Both the position numbers and the translations under genes were made by a program. 64,000 bases of DNA from Rostratula benghalensis (Eukaryota > Chordata > Aves > Charadriiformes > Rostratulidae): NCBI GenBank assembly GCA_013399305.1, contig VXAI01000198.1, positions 1,171,943 to 1,235,942 on the forward strand, in the 5' to 3' direction. This document shows positions 40,648 through 52,482 of the stretch, one piece after another (position 1 is the first letter of the stretch; every line of letters starts with the position of its first letter). The notes below the pieces were generated by a model, which was not told the origin of the DNA, did not search any database, and was given only the letters and a program-made list of their open reading frames with translations.

Positions 40648-40875
40648 CTGAAATGCACAAGGTGTGTTATCCATACAATATACTCTCAGATTGTAATCCA
40701 GAGAATTGCAAGACAGGCAGCCAAAAACCGCGACTTTCAGCTGTCGAACGGCGCAGTCAGAGATCGGTTCCCCAATAAGAGCATAAGTTCCAAAGCTGTT
40801 TAAGAGAATGTGACAGGCATAAGGATCCAACAGGCAGTAGCAAGAAGTAGTTTCCTCTTCCACAGACATCACTTC
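40648..40875 (-). CDS. UNC5D: UNC5D exon: end of ZU5 and start of UPA domain
   Basis: This 228-nt phase 0-0 exon of 76 codons begins [20 protein letters not shown] and ends [12 protein letters not shown]. The [19 protein letters not shown] stretch closes ZU5, and [19 protein letters not shown] opens the UPA domain (conserved in UNC5, PIDD and ankyrins). The acceptor is TTTTGCAG and the donor TCAG|GTAAAT. In family members UPA and ZU5 pack against the death domain to keep the receptor in a closed state. Confidence 0.96.
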
Positions 40876-42457
40876 CTGCAAAATGAAATTCAGGTTTAAA
40901 AAATAAAAAATAAAATCAACAGGCCTTGACAGTAGGAGTCATGACATTATCTGTCTATTTGCCTTCAGCAGGAATGCAGAGTATTCCTGAGGCAGCCTGC
41001 ACACTCCTTACCCATCCTCGGGACCTCAGGGAGGGGAGAAGGCAGGCTACCCCTAGGAGTAAATACTCCCCATTCAGCCCTGAGTCAGCACTAGGATTTA
41101 TGGCAATTTCTTGTGCAGAATTCAGTGTGTACAGCATATAGTAATAATAATGAGGTGTAAGCAATTTAGCATCTTTTTTTCAAGTGCTCTTGACTTTCTA
41201 GCTAATTTTTTTCCCCAATGTCAAGATAGGAAATTACCTTGAAGATTAAAGTCAATAAGCAAACCTTGAACAATAGTTGGTATTTGACTTCCTTTCAGAA
41301 CATCCATTACCCTTATGTTTACCTTCATCAGAGCACTGCCTATCCCCCTCTCCTGCCTTGCAGCGCCGTCTCAAGCCTGCTCTTAGGCTGCTCGGGAATT
41401 CCCGGCTGCTGGTACCCAACACGGACGGAGCTGAGTGAGTGGGCAGTGCCTCTGTGCAGGGAAACTGAGCTGAACTTGGAGAGGTTGACACGAGAGCAAC
41501 AACCACCACGGTGGTGTAGAGGAGGAGAAGGGCAGAAGTGAGTTACGGTGCCCATGAACACTTTGACTGCTGGTGTTTCCCCTCACAGTGCAATGGACCA
41601 AGCAGTTCCAGCAGCAGCTGGGCAATAGGATCTGATTGACTATGGATTTGTGTCTAGTTGTTGGGCTCTGCCATTCTAATCACGTGTACAGGGAACACGT
41701 TATGGTTGGGAAATTAAGCCCCTTTCCATCCTGTGTGGATTTCTGTAATGTTGAGTAACAGCTCGGTTCATGCATTAGCCACCCCTTCAGGAATATGAAT
41801 TAGGAGTCTGCCCAAAGGACGCAGAAGGTTTAACGTTGAGACTGCTGCCCTACCCAGCAGCTTCCATCAAAAATGGCCAGTGGGCTTCAAACATGCAGGT
41901 GGGCAGACATGAAGGATTAAATGCCCGTGTCATCAATGCACAGAGCTTAATTTCCCCAGTAAATAAGGATTACAAAACATTTCATTTAATATATACTGGT
42001 CCTTCAGATCAGTGAATGCCCATTAAAATGACATGTACAAAGAGATGTCTTGATTTAAAAATCAAGAGGATCCTTCCAGGTTAAAAAAAAAATTAAAAGT
42101 GTGTATTTTTAACCAGTTCCTGTCTTTGTCCTGCTAAATTCTTATGTGGATACAGTGATCTGTTCTGACATGAACCACGAGCTAGCAAAATAATGTTTTT
42201 AAAAGTTACTGGCTCTATTATTAGTGATCTGCCAAAAGGAGCACTTCCTCACGTCATAAAGTTGACCCTTTCTTGCCCATACTGGTAAATTTGTTGAAAA
42301 TAGTTCAGTGGCTTCTTAACAAAATGCAAAATCTTTTCCAAACGGACCCTGTAAGACTGACTGTTTCTATCACATCATCTTTGGCCTGCACAAGGAAGAG
42401 AACCCCGTTTCCATCCTCAGTACCACCTTGGCAGCAGGAGCACGAGTCTAAACTCAC
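40876..42457 (-). other. UNC5D: UNC5D intron within ZU5
   Basis: 1582 nt with GT-AG ends; nothing recognised inside. Confidence 0.9.
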
Positions 42458-42626
42458 CTCCCATTTCCCTTGCTGGGTCCTTTTTTTCAAGTGAATGTTC
42501 CAGTGCTCCGAGCTCACTTCTGCGCAGTGCGGTATCGTCAAGGCAAAGGGGGAGCTGACAGACAGCTCTGAGGGCCCACAGGTTACTTCCGGTCCCAGAA
42601 GAACATCTGCACCTTCTGGCTGTAGG
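42458..42626 (-). CDS. UNC5D: UNC5D exon: ZU5 domain, third segment
   Basis: This 169-nt exon (phase 2 in, phase 0 out) encodes [18 protein letters not shown], then [19 protein letters not shown] and [13 protein letters not shown], the core strands of ZU5. The start was chosen at the AAG acceptor (CCCCCCAAG|CCTACAG). The CAG seven bases further in looks like a better site but would break frame, whereas the chosen site restores the expected S-L-Q. The donor is GGAG|GTGAGT. Confidence 0.92.
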
Positions 42627-45139
42627 CTTGGGGGGAGACAATAAAGTCTGTCAGTGCTTTTAATAAGGAGTGAAAATGGACTTTGACTGCAAATTTAAAA
42701 AGCTAGTTTTGTTAACATTCAAGTTCAGTCCCTTACTCATCTGTTACAGAAGAGGGTAAGCAAACCAATTGCTGTGCTGATGTTCATCTATAGCAGTAAC
42801 TGGGGATGAAACAAAACTATTAAACCACACCTTCCTCAGATAGCTGGCTGGTCAGTTTAGGATTCTGGGCTTTAAAATACATTTCAATTTGCTTAAACCA
42901 AATAGAACACTGAAATTACTCCAATACAAGTCAGCCTTGCTTCATGCACCAGCTGGTAGCATTACCATCTAATTCTGCCTTCAAAGACTGTCATCAACAA
43001 TATTTTCACAGTAGTGAAGATAAAATAAATTATGGCTTAAAAACACAGCCTCATAAATTTTTCCAGATTGAGTGTGATCTGCCTGGTTTGCAAACACGTT
43101 TCTGCTCTGCAGGGGGAAGGAGGTCGGTAACGCAGAGCAGACGTCAGGGACGGGACGTCCCAGCGGCACCGCTGAGGTCTGGGGATGCAGCTCATCTGAA
43201 CGCCATCTCCAGTGGTTGCTTCAATTAACTACTGGCCAAATTACAAAGATGTAGTGTCTGACAAGAACCTTCTCTTTTATTCAAACCTAAATTTCACCCT
43301 GTTCCACAAAAATGTGCTTTCCTTACCTCTCACAACATAGACCTAGGCAGAGCCAGTGACAAAGGGGATGAGACTCCCTTAGAGAGCAAAGCTGGCAACG
43401 AAAACAACAGGAAGGGCTGGTTGTTTTTTTTTCTTTACACTGTAATCCATCATCTGTGTTTTATGACTCAGATTTTTGGCTTCTAAATTACCGGTCACAT
43501 AGATCACCCTTACAGTTAAAGCCAATGGTGTTTCCAAAATAAAAATAAAGAGAAGAACCTCAACCAAGATATAAATGAGATAGTAAAATAATAAAATGAA
43601 GATGTCAATTAAGGGCAAATGAGGATAAACCCCCAGTGCTGTGTCACAAGCACACGTCAGCACAGCCCTTGGAGCGCTGCAATAGCAGAGGGCAGCAGCC
43701 AGCCCTGCCCAGGCCGAGCCCAGCACAAGTTCTGTGTGACCCAGCCCGACTGGCACCCTCCATGAAAGCAACCAGCAGTTACCCCAAAACAACCCTCTTT
43801 CCAGCCAAATTAAAAAATCATAGAGTTGCTTACAAATACAAAGAAAACAAAAATTATTTTTCTGTGATCCAGTTCAGACAATTCCTCTCTGCTCTACCTC
43901 GGCCAAGGCCGGTGCATTCCCGAACCCTGCTCCCTGATCTCTGGGCCCATGCAGCTGCAGGAAGGGGTAACAAAAGCATCTTTCCAGGGGGCGAAGCAGA
44001 CCTTTGTTATTTAGCTGTTATGTAACTGACTTGGTGTGTTCCTGTCTCCCTCCCCACACACACGGCCTTTGCCGAGTGCCTGCTGCAGACAAACAGAACA
44101 CCGGGAGCGGGGGGTGTGGAATTTTGCTGAAGTTGCCTCTGGTACCAACCTTGACAATTCAGCCTCAGTAATGGGAGCAAAATACAGGTTATTTTGTTTT
44201 CAGCACAACACCCTTAGGAGATGTGAATCCAGAGTTTCTGTTATGCTACTGGTGACAATTTCTGTCAGAAATAGCTCAAATTGTGCAAGTATTGGGAATG
44301 AAAGAAAACACCAGTAGAGAAGGTAAAAAAAGGAACACTGTCCATAGTGGCAGGAGAGTCCTGGTAGCAGCCCAGCAAAGTCTGAGACAGCCAACTGGGA
44401 GACTATGGTTGTTGTCTACCAAATGGCCTCCCCCCCCCACTAAAGAAATAATAAAAAGCAAATGAAGAAGCGTGGGCTCTGGGCACAGGCGCTGGCAGAT
44501 TCCCAGGGTCACACTGTGCCGTTCCCAACCACGTACCCACAGATAAAACAGCTGGGTTGGGATTTTTCTTCCTCCCTTTTACATATCTTAATCTTTCATT
44601 GGAAATGGTCAAAAACCTATGGCAGCAGATGGGGATGGAATACCAAAGTTTTCACAAAGGAGATCAGATATCAGAAGAGGAATAAAAAAAAAATAGATTG
44701 CATTTTAAGTTCTGAAAAATATTTCTAGGCTTTAAAATTTATAGACAACTCTGTATCTTTCATTTCTTCAAGGAAAATTCCAGCAATCATTTGGCTGTAA
44801 GTTATTGTATTTACTGTATAAGCAGTTACTGTCTTCTTTCTGTACCTCCTCAGAGATACCCCCCAATTTTCAGTGCTTTTAGCTGAATGTATCTTTAAGG
44901 CAAGGGAGGTAAAAGAAATAACTGATGTAAAGAACTACAAGCTGCTCTCCTGTCTCCAGTTGTAAGAGCCTGCCCTTGATTACTGTCCAACAACTGCCCC
45001 TCTCACAAGCACTCAAAGCAAGGCTTCATCAGTGAAGCCACCTTCACCTGCCACCAATGGCTCCAGAAATTCATCAATTAAAGTATACACTAGAGATGAG
45101 TCCCTGAGCTCCAGAATGGAAATTATCAAAGGGTAGTAC
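42627..45139 (-). other. UNC5D: UNC5D intron within ZU5
   Basis: 2513 nt with GT-AG ends. Its acceptor side has two AG dinucleotides seven bases apart. A short C-run lies near 44428; nothing else recognised. Confidence 0.88.
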
Positions 45140-45224
45140 CTGGACTCCTTTTGAGTGACGGCGAGATAGATTTCCCAGGAGCTCTCTTCAGGAATGGCTC
45201 CATGAGGTATCAACAAACTGACTC
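45140..45224 (-). CDS. UNC5D: UNC5D exon: ZU5 domain, second segment
   Basis: This 85-nt exon (phase 1 in, phase 2 out) encodes [20 protein letters not shown] and then AVTQKES. VSLLIPxGAIP is the hallmark N-terminal strand pair of ZU5 domains in UNC5, ankyrins and ZO-1. The acceptor is TTTTGTAG and the donor CCAG|GTACTA, a weaker donor than its neighbours. The split serine codon AG|C completes only when it is joined to the next exon at 42626. Confidence 0.94.
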
Positions 45225-46492
45225 CTACAAAAGAGCAAAGGCAGAGCTTACCCCTGGGAAAGGAGCAAAGCACAACTGGCTTCTCATTGACAAGCCCTAG
45301 AGCAAGGACCAAGCAGAGAGTGCTCCTCTGAAACGGGGGTTCTGGCTACAGCATTATCAGATGAATGGAAAATACATTATTAATAACATCCAGATAGTTG
45401 TTAATATTTAACTGTCTTACACAGGCTGGAATTACGTAGACTCACATGCCCAAAGATTTCGTGCTCCAGCAGAGCTAAGAGATAAGCCTGGACACAGCAG
45501 TCAAATGAAATCAAAGTTGAATTTAAAGGAGACTTTGATGAAAGATCACCAGAGTTCAAAAGATCTTGTCTTTGCTAGCAATGGTGGTATCTGGCAATTT
45601 CTGCTACATTTGCCATTTTGGAAAAGCAAGTATCCAAGGTGAGAAATTTCCTTCAGCCTGATACAAACACAATGCAGCATCCCAAGGAGGAGGAGTTACC
45701 ATCCTTTATTTGATTCTAATTTGGTGCTCTGTGTTTGCAGCTAATCCCACAAGCACTTTCATGAGTCTAAAATGTGTCTCACAAAACTGTCACAAAGAAG
45801 TCACAAAACAAACTCTACTTCTTAAACAATGCAAATTGAGCATCTCTGCAGTGATGTTTCAGTGCACAGCCCAATCCTGAAATGCCCAGTGACTTTGAAG
45901 TGCCCCAGTATGGAAATCTGTCCAGCTATTAAGCTAAAATAAAGAGAAAACCAGAAAGGCAGGAGTAAATGCTAATGAAAGCCGTGCTACAGCTCTCGTT
46001 GAGAGGGGAGGTTTTCTCTGGAGATGTCTGTTTGCTCTGTGCTGCAGACTTTAATCACCTAATGAAGCCTGACAACGTTAGCGCAGTCAGATGTCGATGT
46101 GGGTACACTCTGCTTTGAATACCCCCCCGTTAGGTAAGATGCTGATCCAGTATCGACCTCCTTCTGGGGAGCCCTTCGTTTGGATCAGGATCCAAGTCAG
46201 CAACAGCTTTGATGAATACGACTTTCATGCCAAAGACATCAAGAGAGGCAGTAATTTATAACAGTTCAAATAGGCATAATGCCTCCTTAGTACTCATCTC
46301 GGGCTTTGTTCTGATCAGTCATCTCCTGTGTGGGCAGCATGCTCTGCTTCCCAACATTTGCATTAAGGGAGCCCCTGCTTCTTCTTTTCTTTCTTTTTTC
46401 TATTATTTATTTAGTCATAGAACACTACCTCAGGCAAAATAAGTTTAATCTAAAATTACGTTTTATGCTTTTAATAGAAGGGATCTACCCAC
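45225..46492 (-). other. UNC5D: UNC5D intron at ZU5 start
   Basis: 1268 nt with GT-AG ends; nothing recognised inside. Confidence 0.9.
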
Positions 46493-46870
46493 CTGTGTTT
46501 GGAACCACTAAGCGGCCACCCAGGTGTCCAAAGATGGCAGTTGTCTTCAGCTGGCTTCGTGTGGAGATCGCAGAGAGGTTCTGAACATAGGCTGCCTTAT
46601 TTCTAGCCTGCATTGTGCCAAACGCTCTGCTGTTCCCGTGAGGAAAAGTTCCTGAATGTGCCTTTCCGTGATACTCAGCCCTCTCCGTCACCCCGAGGGA
46701 CACCATGAAGGAACTCTGAACCTTGACCTTGATGTCTGACAGGGGGTTGAAGAGGGACGACTCCGTCATCAGCTCCTTGTCCATGGGGTCCTGCAGGCAG
46801 ATGGGGCCGCTGTAGGTTCTGCTCACCGTCAGGTCGGGCTGCATGGAGGGGTTCAGGAGCAGCGAGTTCC
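46493..46870 (-). CDS. UNC5D: UNC5D exon: cytoplasmic linker and start of ZU5
   Basis: This is the longest coding exon here, 378 nt and phase 1-1. It begins [20 protein letters not shown] and runs through a poorly conserved cytoplasmic linker rich in Ser, Thr and Asn. It ends [14 protein letters not shown], the first strand of the ZU5 domain. The linker contains [13 protein letters not shown], with a tyrosine available for phosphorylation. The acceptor is CCGGCAG and the donor ACAG|GTGGGT. This is the last of the phase-1 exons; the exons after it use other phases. Confidence 0.95.
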
Positions 46871-48774
46871 CTGCCGGAGTGAAGCACATCAGGAGTTAGT
46901 TCCTGCGGGAAGGTGTCCAAGGAGAAATCCCTTCCTGACCTCTCCAGCAGTTCCTTTTGGACTTGCTCTCCCTTCCTGAGCTCAGAATCACATAAGGCAA
47001 TGTTAAGAAACTGCCCAAATGAGGCAATAGATCAACGGGTACTTCATTGCTGTGTTTCTGCACCTCAGGCAACTCCAGAGTTCCAAGGAGGAACTTTGCT
47101 TTTGTTCTGGAGTCAGGCTGGTGTTTATGCCTTTTTTTCTTCCTTTCTTTCGTTTTTCTTTAAATTAAAACCCACTGGGTGAAGACACATCCTCCTGCAG
47201 ACCTTTTCTGTGAGCTTACACAACACAACAGCTTCATGCCTGAGGGAAGCTGGACTGAAAAGAAAGTGGGACAAGAGTAATACGCATTTAGGAGCATTTT
47301 AGCTCAGAAGAGGCTCTGGAAAAAAAGAAAAGGAACGAATAGATTTAGGGCCTGAATCCTTGAGCTGGTTTGGTCTTTTATTGCTTGCTTTTGTGCTTGG
47401 GGTTGCATTTGGGTTGGTTGCATTTTTGTAAATGGAACTTTTCCCAAAGTAACTAATTTTCTGGAAATTATCTGTACTGCCCCCTTGAAAATTTGATGAC
47501 TTTCGGGGACTACAGGTTGGGTTGGGAACATTATAAATACATTCCCCCAAAGAATGAAATTTGTATCACACTAATCCATGGGCCCTGTGTCAGTGTTGTC
47601 TTCGCTTTTCTCAGCAAACTGAAGAGAGAACTGGCTTTTTTTTTAATCCGAATTGTTCAGTTTACAAATGCTTTTATTTAAAAAAACAAAAACAAAAACA
47701 GTCAGAGAACCCCAAGGAACTGAAACTGAACTAATAGCATCTGGCATAAGAGAATCTGGCTGCTCAGATAGGTTCAGAGTCTCCAGAACGAATGTTTTTG
47801 AAACATCACGACAAACAAACAATTCCCCAGACTGAAAACAAGACTTTCAAGGCAAACTGAACAACAAAGGGAGAAGTTCCTGTTTGAGACAGTCATTGGG
47901 AATTACAGGGCTCCAATTAAAGGCTTGGATTTTTAAATGAATGTGAAAAACTCCTTCAAACATCCTTGTCTACCAAGCCCTTTTTCCAGTTTCTTGCAAT
48001 TTATGCCTGGTGAGGAACGTCTCCCAGAAAATAAAGTAACTGTAAACACCAGCAGACAAAACCCCACCAGGCTCTGCAGTGTAATTCTCTTCTCCAAAGA
48101 GCCACGGGGAGACTTTCACACCCACCCACCCGCAGGAAGGCAGGGCTCTGTGTTAGAATGTCAGCACAGAATCTTAGAAACACTCTATTCTAAGGTAATC
48201 ACTGGTTTTATTCCCCCCGGTATTTTGTCCAAAGGATACATTATTCCAGTGCTGCATTCAGTAGAAGTAAATATTTCTTTCATATTTGACTGTATTTTCT
48301 GAAGTTTTGTGTTGTTATGGTTTGTTTTTTTAAAGTTTATACACATTCATTTCCCACAGAAATACTTATTTCAGAACGAGGCTGTTTGCATGTTAACAGC
48401 AGCTTATAAAAATACCTAAAGTTTCTCAAATTAACAGTAAAAACCTAATCACTTCCATTGGAGTAAACAAAATAGATATTTAACTGAATAGGAAGGAATT
48501 ACAGAGATGCTTTCTGGGCTTGGTTCAGCTGGTTTGGGGATTTTGTAAGACACAAACATCAGTGCAGAAGCCAGTGACAGTATTTCTAGGGCACTTAGAG
48601 CGTGGGGGAGAACGATGCTGTGTTTGTCCCCGTTGGGATGAGGGCTCTAACCCCCGTGCTCAGCACGTCTCCCAGCAGCACGCTGGAATGCCCTCCCACA
48701 GCCAGGCACTATCAGCTTAGCATCTCTGTGCAGTAGGAGCTCTGGAGAGAAGGAAATGAAATCGCAACACTAAC
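46871..48774 (-). other. UNC5D: UNC5D intron after transmembrane exon
   Basis: 1904 nt with GT-AG ends. It has an A-rich AAAAACAAAAAC tract near 47682-47700; nothing else recognised. Confidence 0.9.
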
Positions 48775-48960
48775 CTTGTCTGACTGTTTTAAAATTAAAT
48801 GTCTGGAAGCCTCCTGTCAGTGCAGATGAATCAATCACATCCACGCCGTACTCACTCTGACTCCGTCTGTAGAGGGTGACGCCAACCACCAGCACCGCTA
48901 CAGCAATGACTGCTGCTCCCAGGCCGGAGTACAGGGCGATGTCGCTGGCAGTCTCGATGT
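48775..48960 (-). CDS. UNC5D: UNC5D exon: transmembrane segment and juxtamembrane region
   Basis: This 186-nt phase 1-1 exon starts in the extracellular stalk ([11 protein letters not shown]) and contains a single hydrophobic helix ([19 protein letters not shown]) followed by the positive stop-transfer YRRSQS. This fixes the type I topology. The cytoplasmic start [16 protein letters not shown] is characteristic of UNC5D. The acceptor is CCTGTCAG and the donor CAAG|GTTAGT. Without the cassette exon the junction codon is GAC (Asp); with it the codon is AAC (Asn). Confidence 0.96.
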
Positions 48961-49821
48961 CTGACAGGAGAAAAGGCAGGAACCAAGTCAGCAACGCCCC
49001 CGAGAGCTCCCTGAGCACTGGGGATCCCAGGAGGGCACCCGCGGGGTGGGAAGGCCTGGGCCACAACGGGGGAGCAGGGCAGAGCAGGAGAGCGGGGCGC
49101 TGAAAGGCAAGTGTCTGAGAGCAGGAGCACATTTCCTGCTGCATCTCCAGTCAGGGGAGCTCAGCTGGGGCAGGGATTGCATCGCGGTCTTCGGAGGGTT
49201 TGGGTGAGCCTTCAAACTATTACAGCAGAGAAGAAGAATTCATCGCTTTGAAAGAACAAACCCAAATGAAACCTGCAACACGATGTAGTTGAATTATCCC
49301 AGTCCTGCTGGTCCAGATCTGCTGGGATTTGGGACCACATACCATGAAATTAAATTACTTTGCAAGTACCTTGGGTACAGTGGGTCCTTGGTTCCTTAAT
49401 GCAGACTCCAGTTTAGAGGAAGAGATAATCCCATATTCACCCTATACATCAGCCGTGATCCTGCTCTCTGCTGCTCCCACTACCAAGTGACAAGCACTTG
49501 GTACACAAAGTGCACTGATTTCTAACAAATGACTGACAAAAAACAACCAGGATATCCAGAGTACTCAGTATCAGTAATAAACTGCAAGGTACAGAAATAG
49601 GGTAAGAAGTTAAGTTCAGGTTTAGTAAATAGCCAATTACTGAAATTACTTAATTAGTATTTGGGAGGAGGCTTCTGTTGTGTTTTCTGCAGAAAGTCTA
49701 ACTGTATTTTAGCTGAATTTTTGAAACGAATACGAAACTTCCAAGCACTGAGATGAAAGACAAGAATACCTTTGGGCAGCACCAGAAAAGCTGATTTCCC
49801 CAGTTTCTCACCTAAAGGAAC

Positions 49822-50014
49822 CGCCCGAGGAGGAGCGGCCCCAGCAGTGAACTCCCTGGGGAGGCACCGCCATGGAGCTGGGCCCCGTCCCTCCCCGTCC
49901 CTCGGGAAACACCACGAGTCCCAGGGGGGAACGAGACCAGGAACCCGCGGTCAGCGGCTGGGGCACGCGGGAGATGAGCCCCGGGGAAGGCAACGGAACC
50001 CATCTTCTCTGCCG
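49822..50014. promoter_or_regulatory. CpG-dense patch in UNC5D intron
   Basis: I count 17 CpG dinucleotides in about 190 bp of GC-rich sequence, in contrast to the AT-rich, CpG-poor intron around it. It lies about 0.9 kb upstream (in gene direction) of the transmembrane exon. It could be a small CpG island with promoter or enhancer activity, or simply a GC-rich insertion. No TATA or clear initiator is visible. Confidence 0.35.
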
Positions 50015-50346
50015 GAGAGTTGAAGCCAAAGCAAAATAAACTTTTTGGCCCAAACATCCTTAAGAGAAAATATCCTTTCTGTTCCCTCCTCGGGGCGTTC
50101 TCTGTAGCCTCAGTTACAGCGTTCCGACATCCCATTCAACCCAAAATACGTGTTCTGAAATCAGTTTTACTGGGACCGCTCTTTAGCCCAGAAAATAACC
50201 TCATACCGGAGAAAAAATTCCATTTTAGACAGGCTGAGATGGCGAAAAAAAATATCGCAAAGTTTCCATGCAAATACCAGCTTTCAGAATAAATCCATCT
50301 TCTGTGGCACGTCACAACAAGTCATCACAACCGACTAAACCTGTAG

Positions 50347-50441
50347 GTAACTCATACCCAGCCCCTTAGAGCATTACAGTTGCTCTGAGCTACTTGGGTT
50401 GGTGGGAAAACCCAAAGTAACTCATACCCAGAGCTCAGAGC
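50347..50441. repeat. Direct repeat plus hairpin in UNC5D intron
   Basis: GTAACTCATACCCAG occurs twice, at 50347-50361 and 50417-50431. The arms GCTCTGAGCT (50382-50391) and AGCTCAGAGC (50432-50441) are perfect inverted repeats, and ACTTGGGTT/AACCCAAAGT nearly pair inside them, giving a possible stem-loop. No mobile element is recognised. Confidence 0.6.
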
Positions 50442-52397
50442 AGGAGAACCTTTGCAGCACTGTTACATTTTAAGTGGCTTTATCTTAAAAGACTAAAACG
50501 GGTGACACGGTACTCCTTCAAATTGTTCCTACAGAACACAACAGCTTAAGAGTGGGGACTTCCCTTTTTATCTGGGATGTTAGTACTTCTTTAGAAACAG
50601 CATTTTTTAAAAAGTAATTTTAATTTCTTCCCCTTTCTAGCTTTTCTTATGGATGATTCTTTTTATGGGAGACTAGGAATTAAAGAAAAAAGCAAAGCAT
50701 GGTGCATTTGGGGAACGGGATAATTTTCTGCTTTTGTTTTTTTCCCAGAAGGGAACAGCATGAAAAACAAACAAACTAAAAAAGCAAACATTGATAGTCA
50801 ACCAATTACTATTTAATGAACTGCATCCGCCCAGCCCGGAGGGGGCAGGGACTCTGGCAAAGCGCTGGTTTTTATCCATTTCAGTCACAGGATGGGTGGT
50901 TGTGGTAATTGTAGCCCATATTTCACTCCACCTCCTGACACTGTTACACAACATTTATTGAAAGCACATTTGATGGTAATGAAGTTTCTATTAACTATGA
51001 TTAAGTTTCATAAAGCACCTGAAGATAATTTAAGATGTGCAGGAGCAGAAAATGAAACATTTGGTTTAGTACATTAGGAAACGTAATTGATTAAATTATC
51101 TCATTTACAATAAGTGCTTTCCAGACGCTGTGCAGGGCATACATTTCCCCCATCTCCCACTGGAGTTTGCTGGGGGATGTGAAAGGTTCCCCAGTTCCCT
51201 CGCTCCCCCGTTCAGGACCCTTCAGCAGCTCCGAGGCTTTTCTCATTGAGCCAGTCCCTGAGAACAAGGATCAAAAGTCACAGGAGCGTGTCAGAGGTTA
51301 TTTAGTAGGACAGGTTGTTTCTCAATTATCCTCATAATTGACTTTGATTTTGCATCAGTGATGATTCACAGTCTTCAACCGAGTTCCTGTTTGCAGAATA
51401 ACAACACCCTGTGTTACGTGGCTCTAACCTGGAGCTGTAAAGAAACCCTTTAACTCTCCTACATTCTGTGCTAGGATCAATTCCATTAAAGTTTCTGGTT
51501 TAATAAATAAGAGAAGAAAGTGAGTTGACTGATAGGCTTTCAAGATTCTGTAATTAAACAGGAGCTGTGCAGATGAAGGAAGGCCTGCCAATTGCCTGAG
51601 CTTACTTTGACACTGACCAGTGGGACGGGAGCAAGGAGGGGGTGGTTCCAGTCAACCACAGAATCCCAGCGCGGGCAGCCTGCAGCGGGTGGGCCCAAAG
51701 GACTCCGAGCCTGGCTTTGGATTTCTGGATGTTTTCCTCATGATTTAGGGCCCGAGTTCCCTAAAATTTCAAATATCCTGGAGAGGTATTAAAACTTAAA
51801 ACTCCCATGTTTTATAGTACATAACACAAGAACCTGTCTTCGAGGAAGGTACAACCAATTGCACATGGTACTGCTTAGTACAGCCCTTCAAAGGGAATGA
51901 GCCAAAAATGTGTTTCTAAATCTGTCTTTTTTAAAAGATGACATCTTTCAGTTAACCAGTTCACCCCCAGTGAGTGAACTGAAATCCCACTGGAATCAAT
52001 GGAAGACAAAGAACCAGAGGGTGGTGGGTGGAAGCCCCTGGAGCAGGGTGACAGCAGAACCCACACCTGAACACCCTCTGCCGGGGGTAAGCGTCAGCCG
52101 CAGGGAGCTCAGCGGGATCAGCCAGAGCCAGCAGAGGAACCGGACTGGAACAGAGAGAGCCAGACTCCAGTGTTCATTTACTGTTCTCTAATGACACATC
52201 CTCAAGAGATCAGTCTCAAGATAAGCATTCCTGCAGAAAGGGCTCCTGCTCAGACACAAATTACCAAAGAACGGTCATTTTTCTATTTTTAGGCTAAATC
52301 CCGTGATCACAAAGTTGCTAAGAAGACGCTTTCAGTAGATGTGAAAGCCTTTCATATACCCTTCAGTTTTATTTAGCTCCTAAACAAATAAAGCAGA

Positions 52398-52413
52398 ATG
52401 GCAGAGATGATGA
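52398..52413 (-). promoter_or_regulatory. YCAY cluster downstream of cassette exon (NOVA-type)
   Basis: The minus strand carries UCAUCAU followed by CCAU, three YCAY motifs within 16 nt, 37-52 nt into the intron after the 33-nt exon. NOVA proteins bind YCAY clusters, and clusters just downstream of an exon generally favour inclusion. YCAY is a short motif and can occur by chance. Confidence 0.4.
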
Positions 52414-52449
52414 GAAAAATCATATTTACAAGAGAAAAAAATAACTTAC

Positions 52450-52482
52450 TTTGGGATTTTATTTCATGAAGAGGTTTTTTAT
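52450..52482 (-). CDS. UNC5D: UNC5D 33-nt cassette exon, extracellular juxtamembrane
   Basis: This very short phase 1-1 exon encodes DKKPLHEIKSQ plus split codons, inserting 11 residues between the second TSP1 repeat and the membrane helix. The acceptor is preceded by an almost pure CU tract and the donor is A|GTAAGT. The peptide matches the remembered UNC5D sequence at this position. Inclusion or skipping keeps frame: inclusion reads Q-D-K-K, skipping joins CIQ directly to D-I-E-T. From family knowledge, the paralogue UNC5B has an equivalent alternatively spliced 33-nt exon whose skipping alters ligand-dependent survival. That this exon is alternative here is inference. Confidence 0.93.

Larger units (their letters stand above)
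48961..52449 (-). other. UNC5D: UNC5D intron between cassette and transmembrane exons
   Basis: 3489 nt with GT-AG ends. It carries the CpG-dense patch (49822-50014), the repeat/hairpin at 50347-50441, an AT-rich homeobox-word-rich stretch at 51050-51370 and the YCAY cluster next to the cassette exon. Confidence 0.9.

Noticed and set aside
43379..43792. Minus-strand open frame with hydrophobic stretches, resembling a small membrane protein
   Set aside because: It lies inside a UNC5D intron, has no splice or homology support, and the hydrophobicity follows from T-rich sequence.
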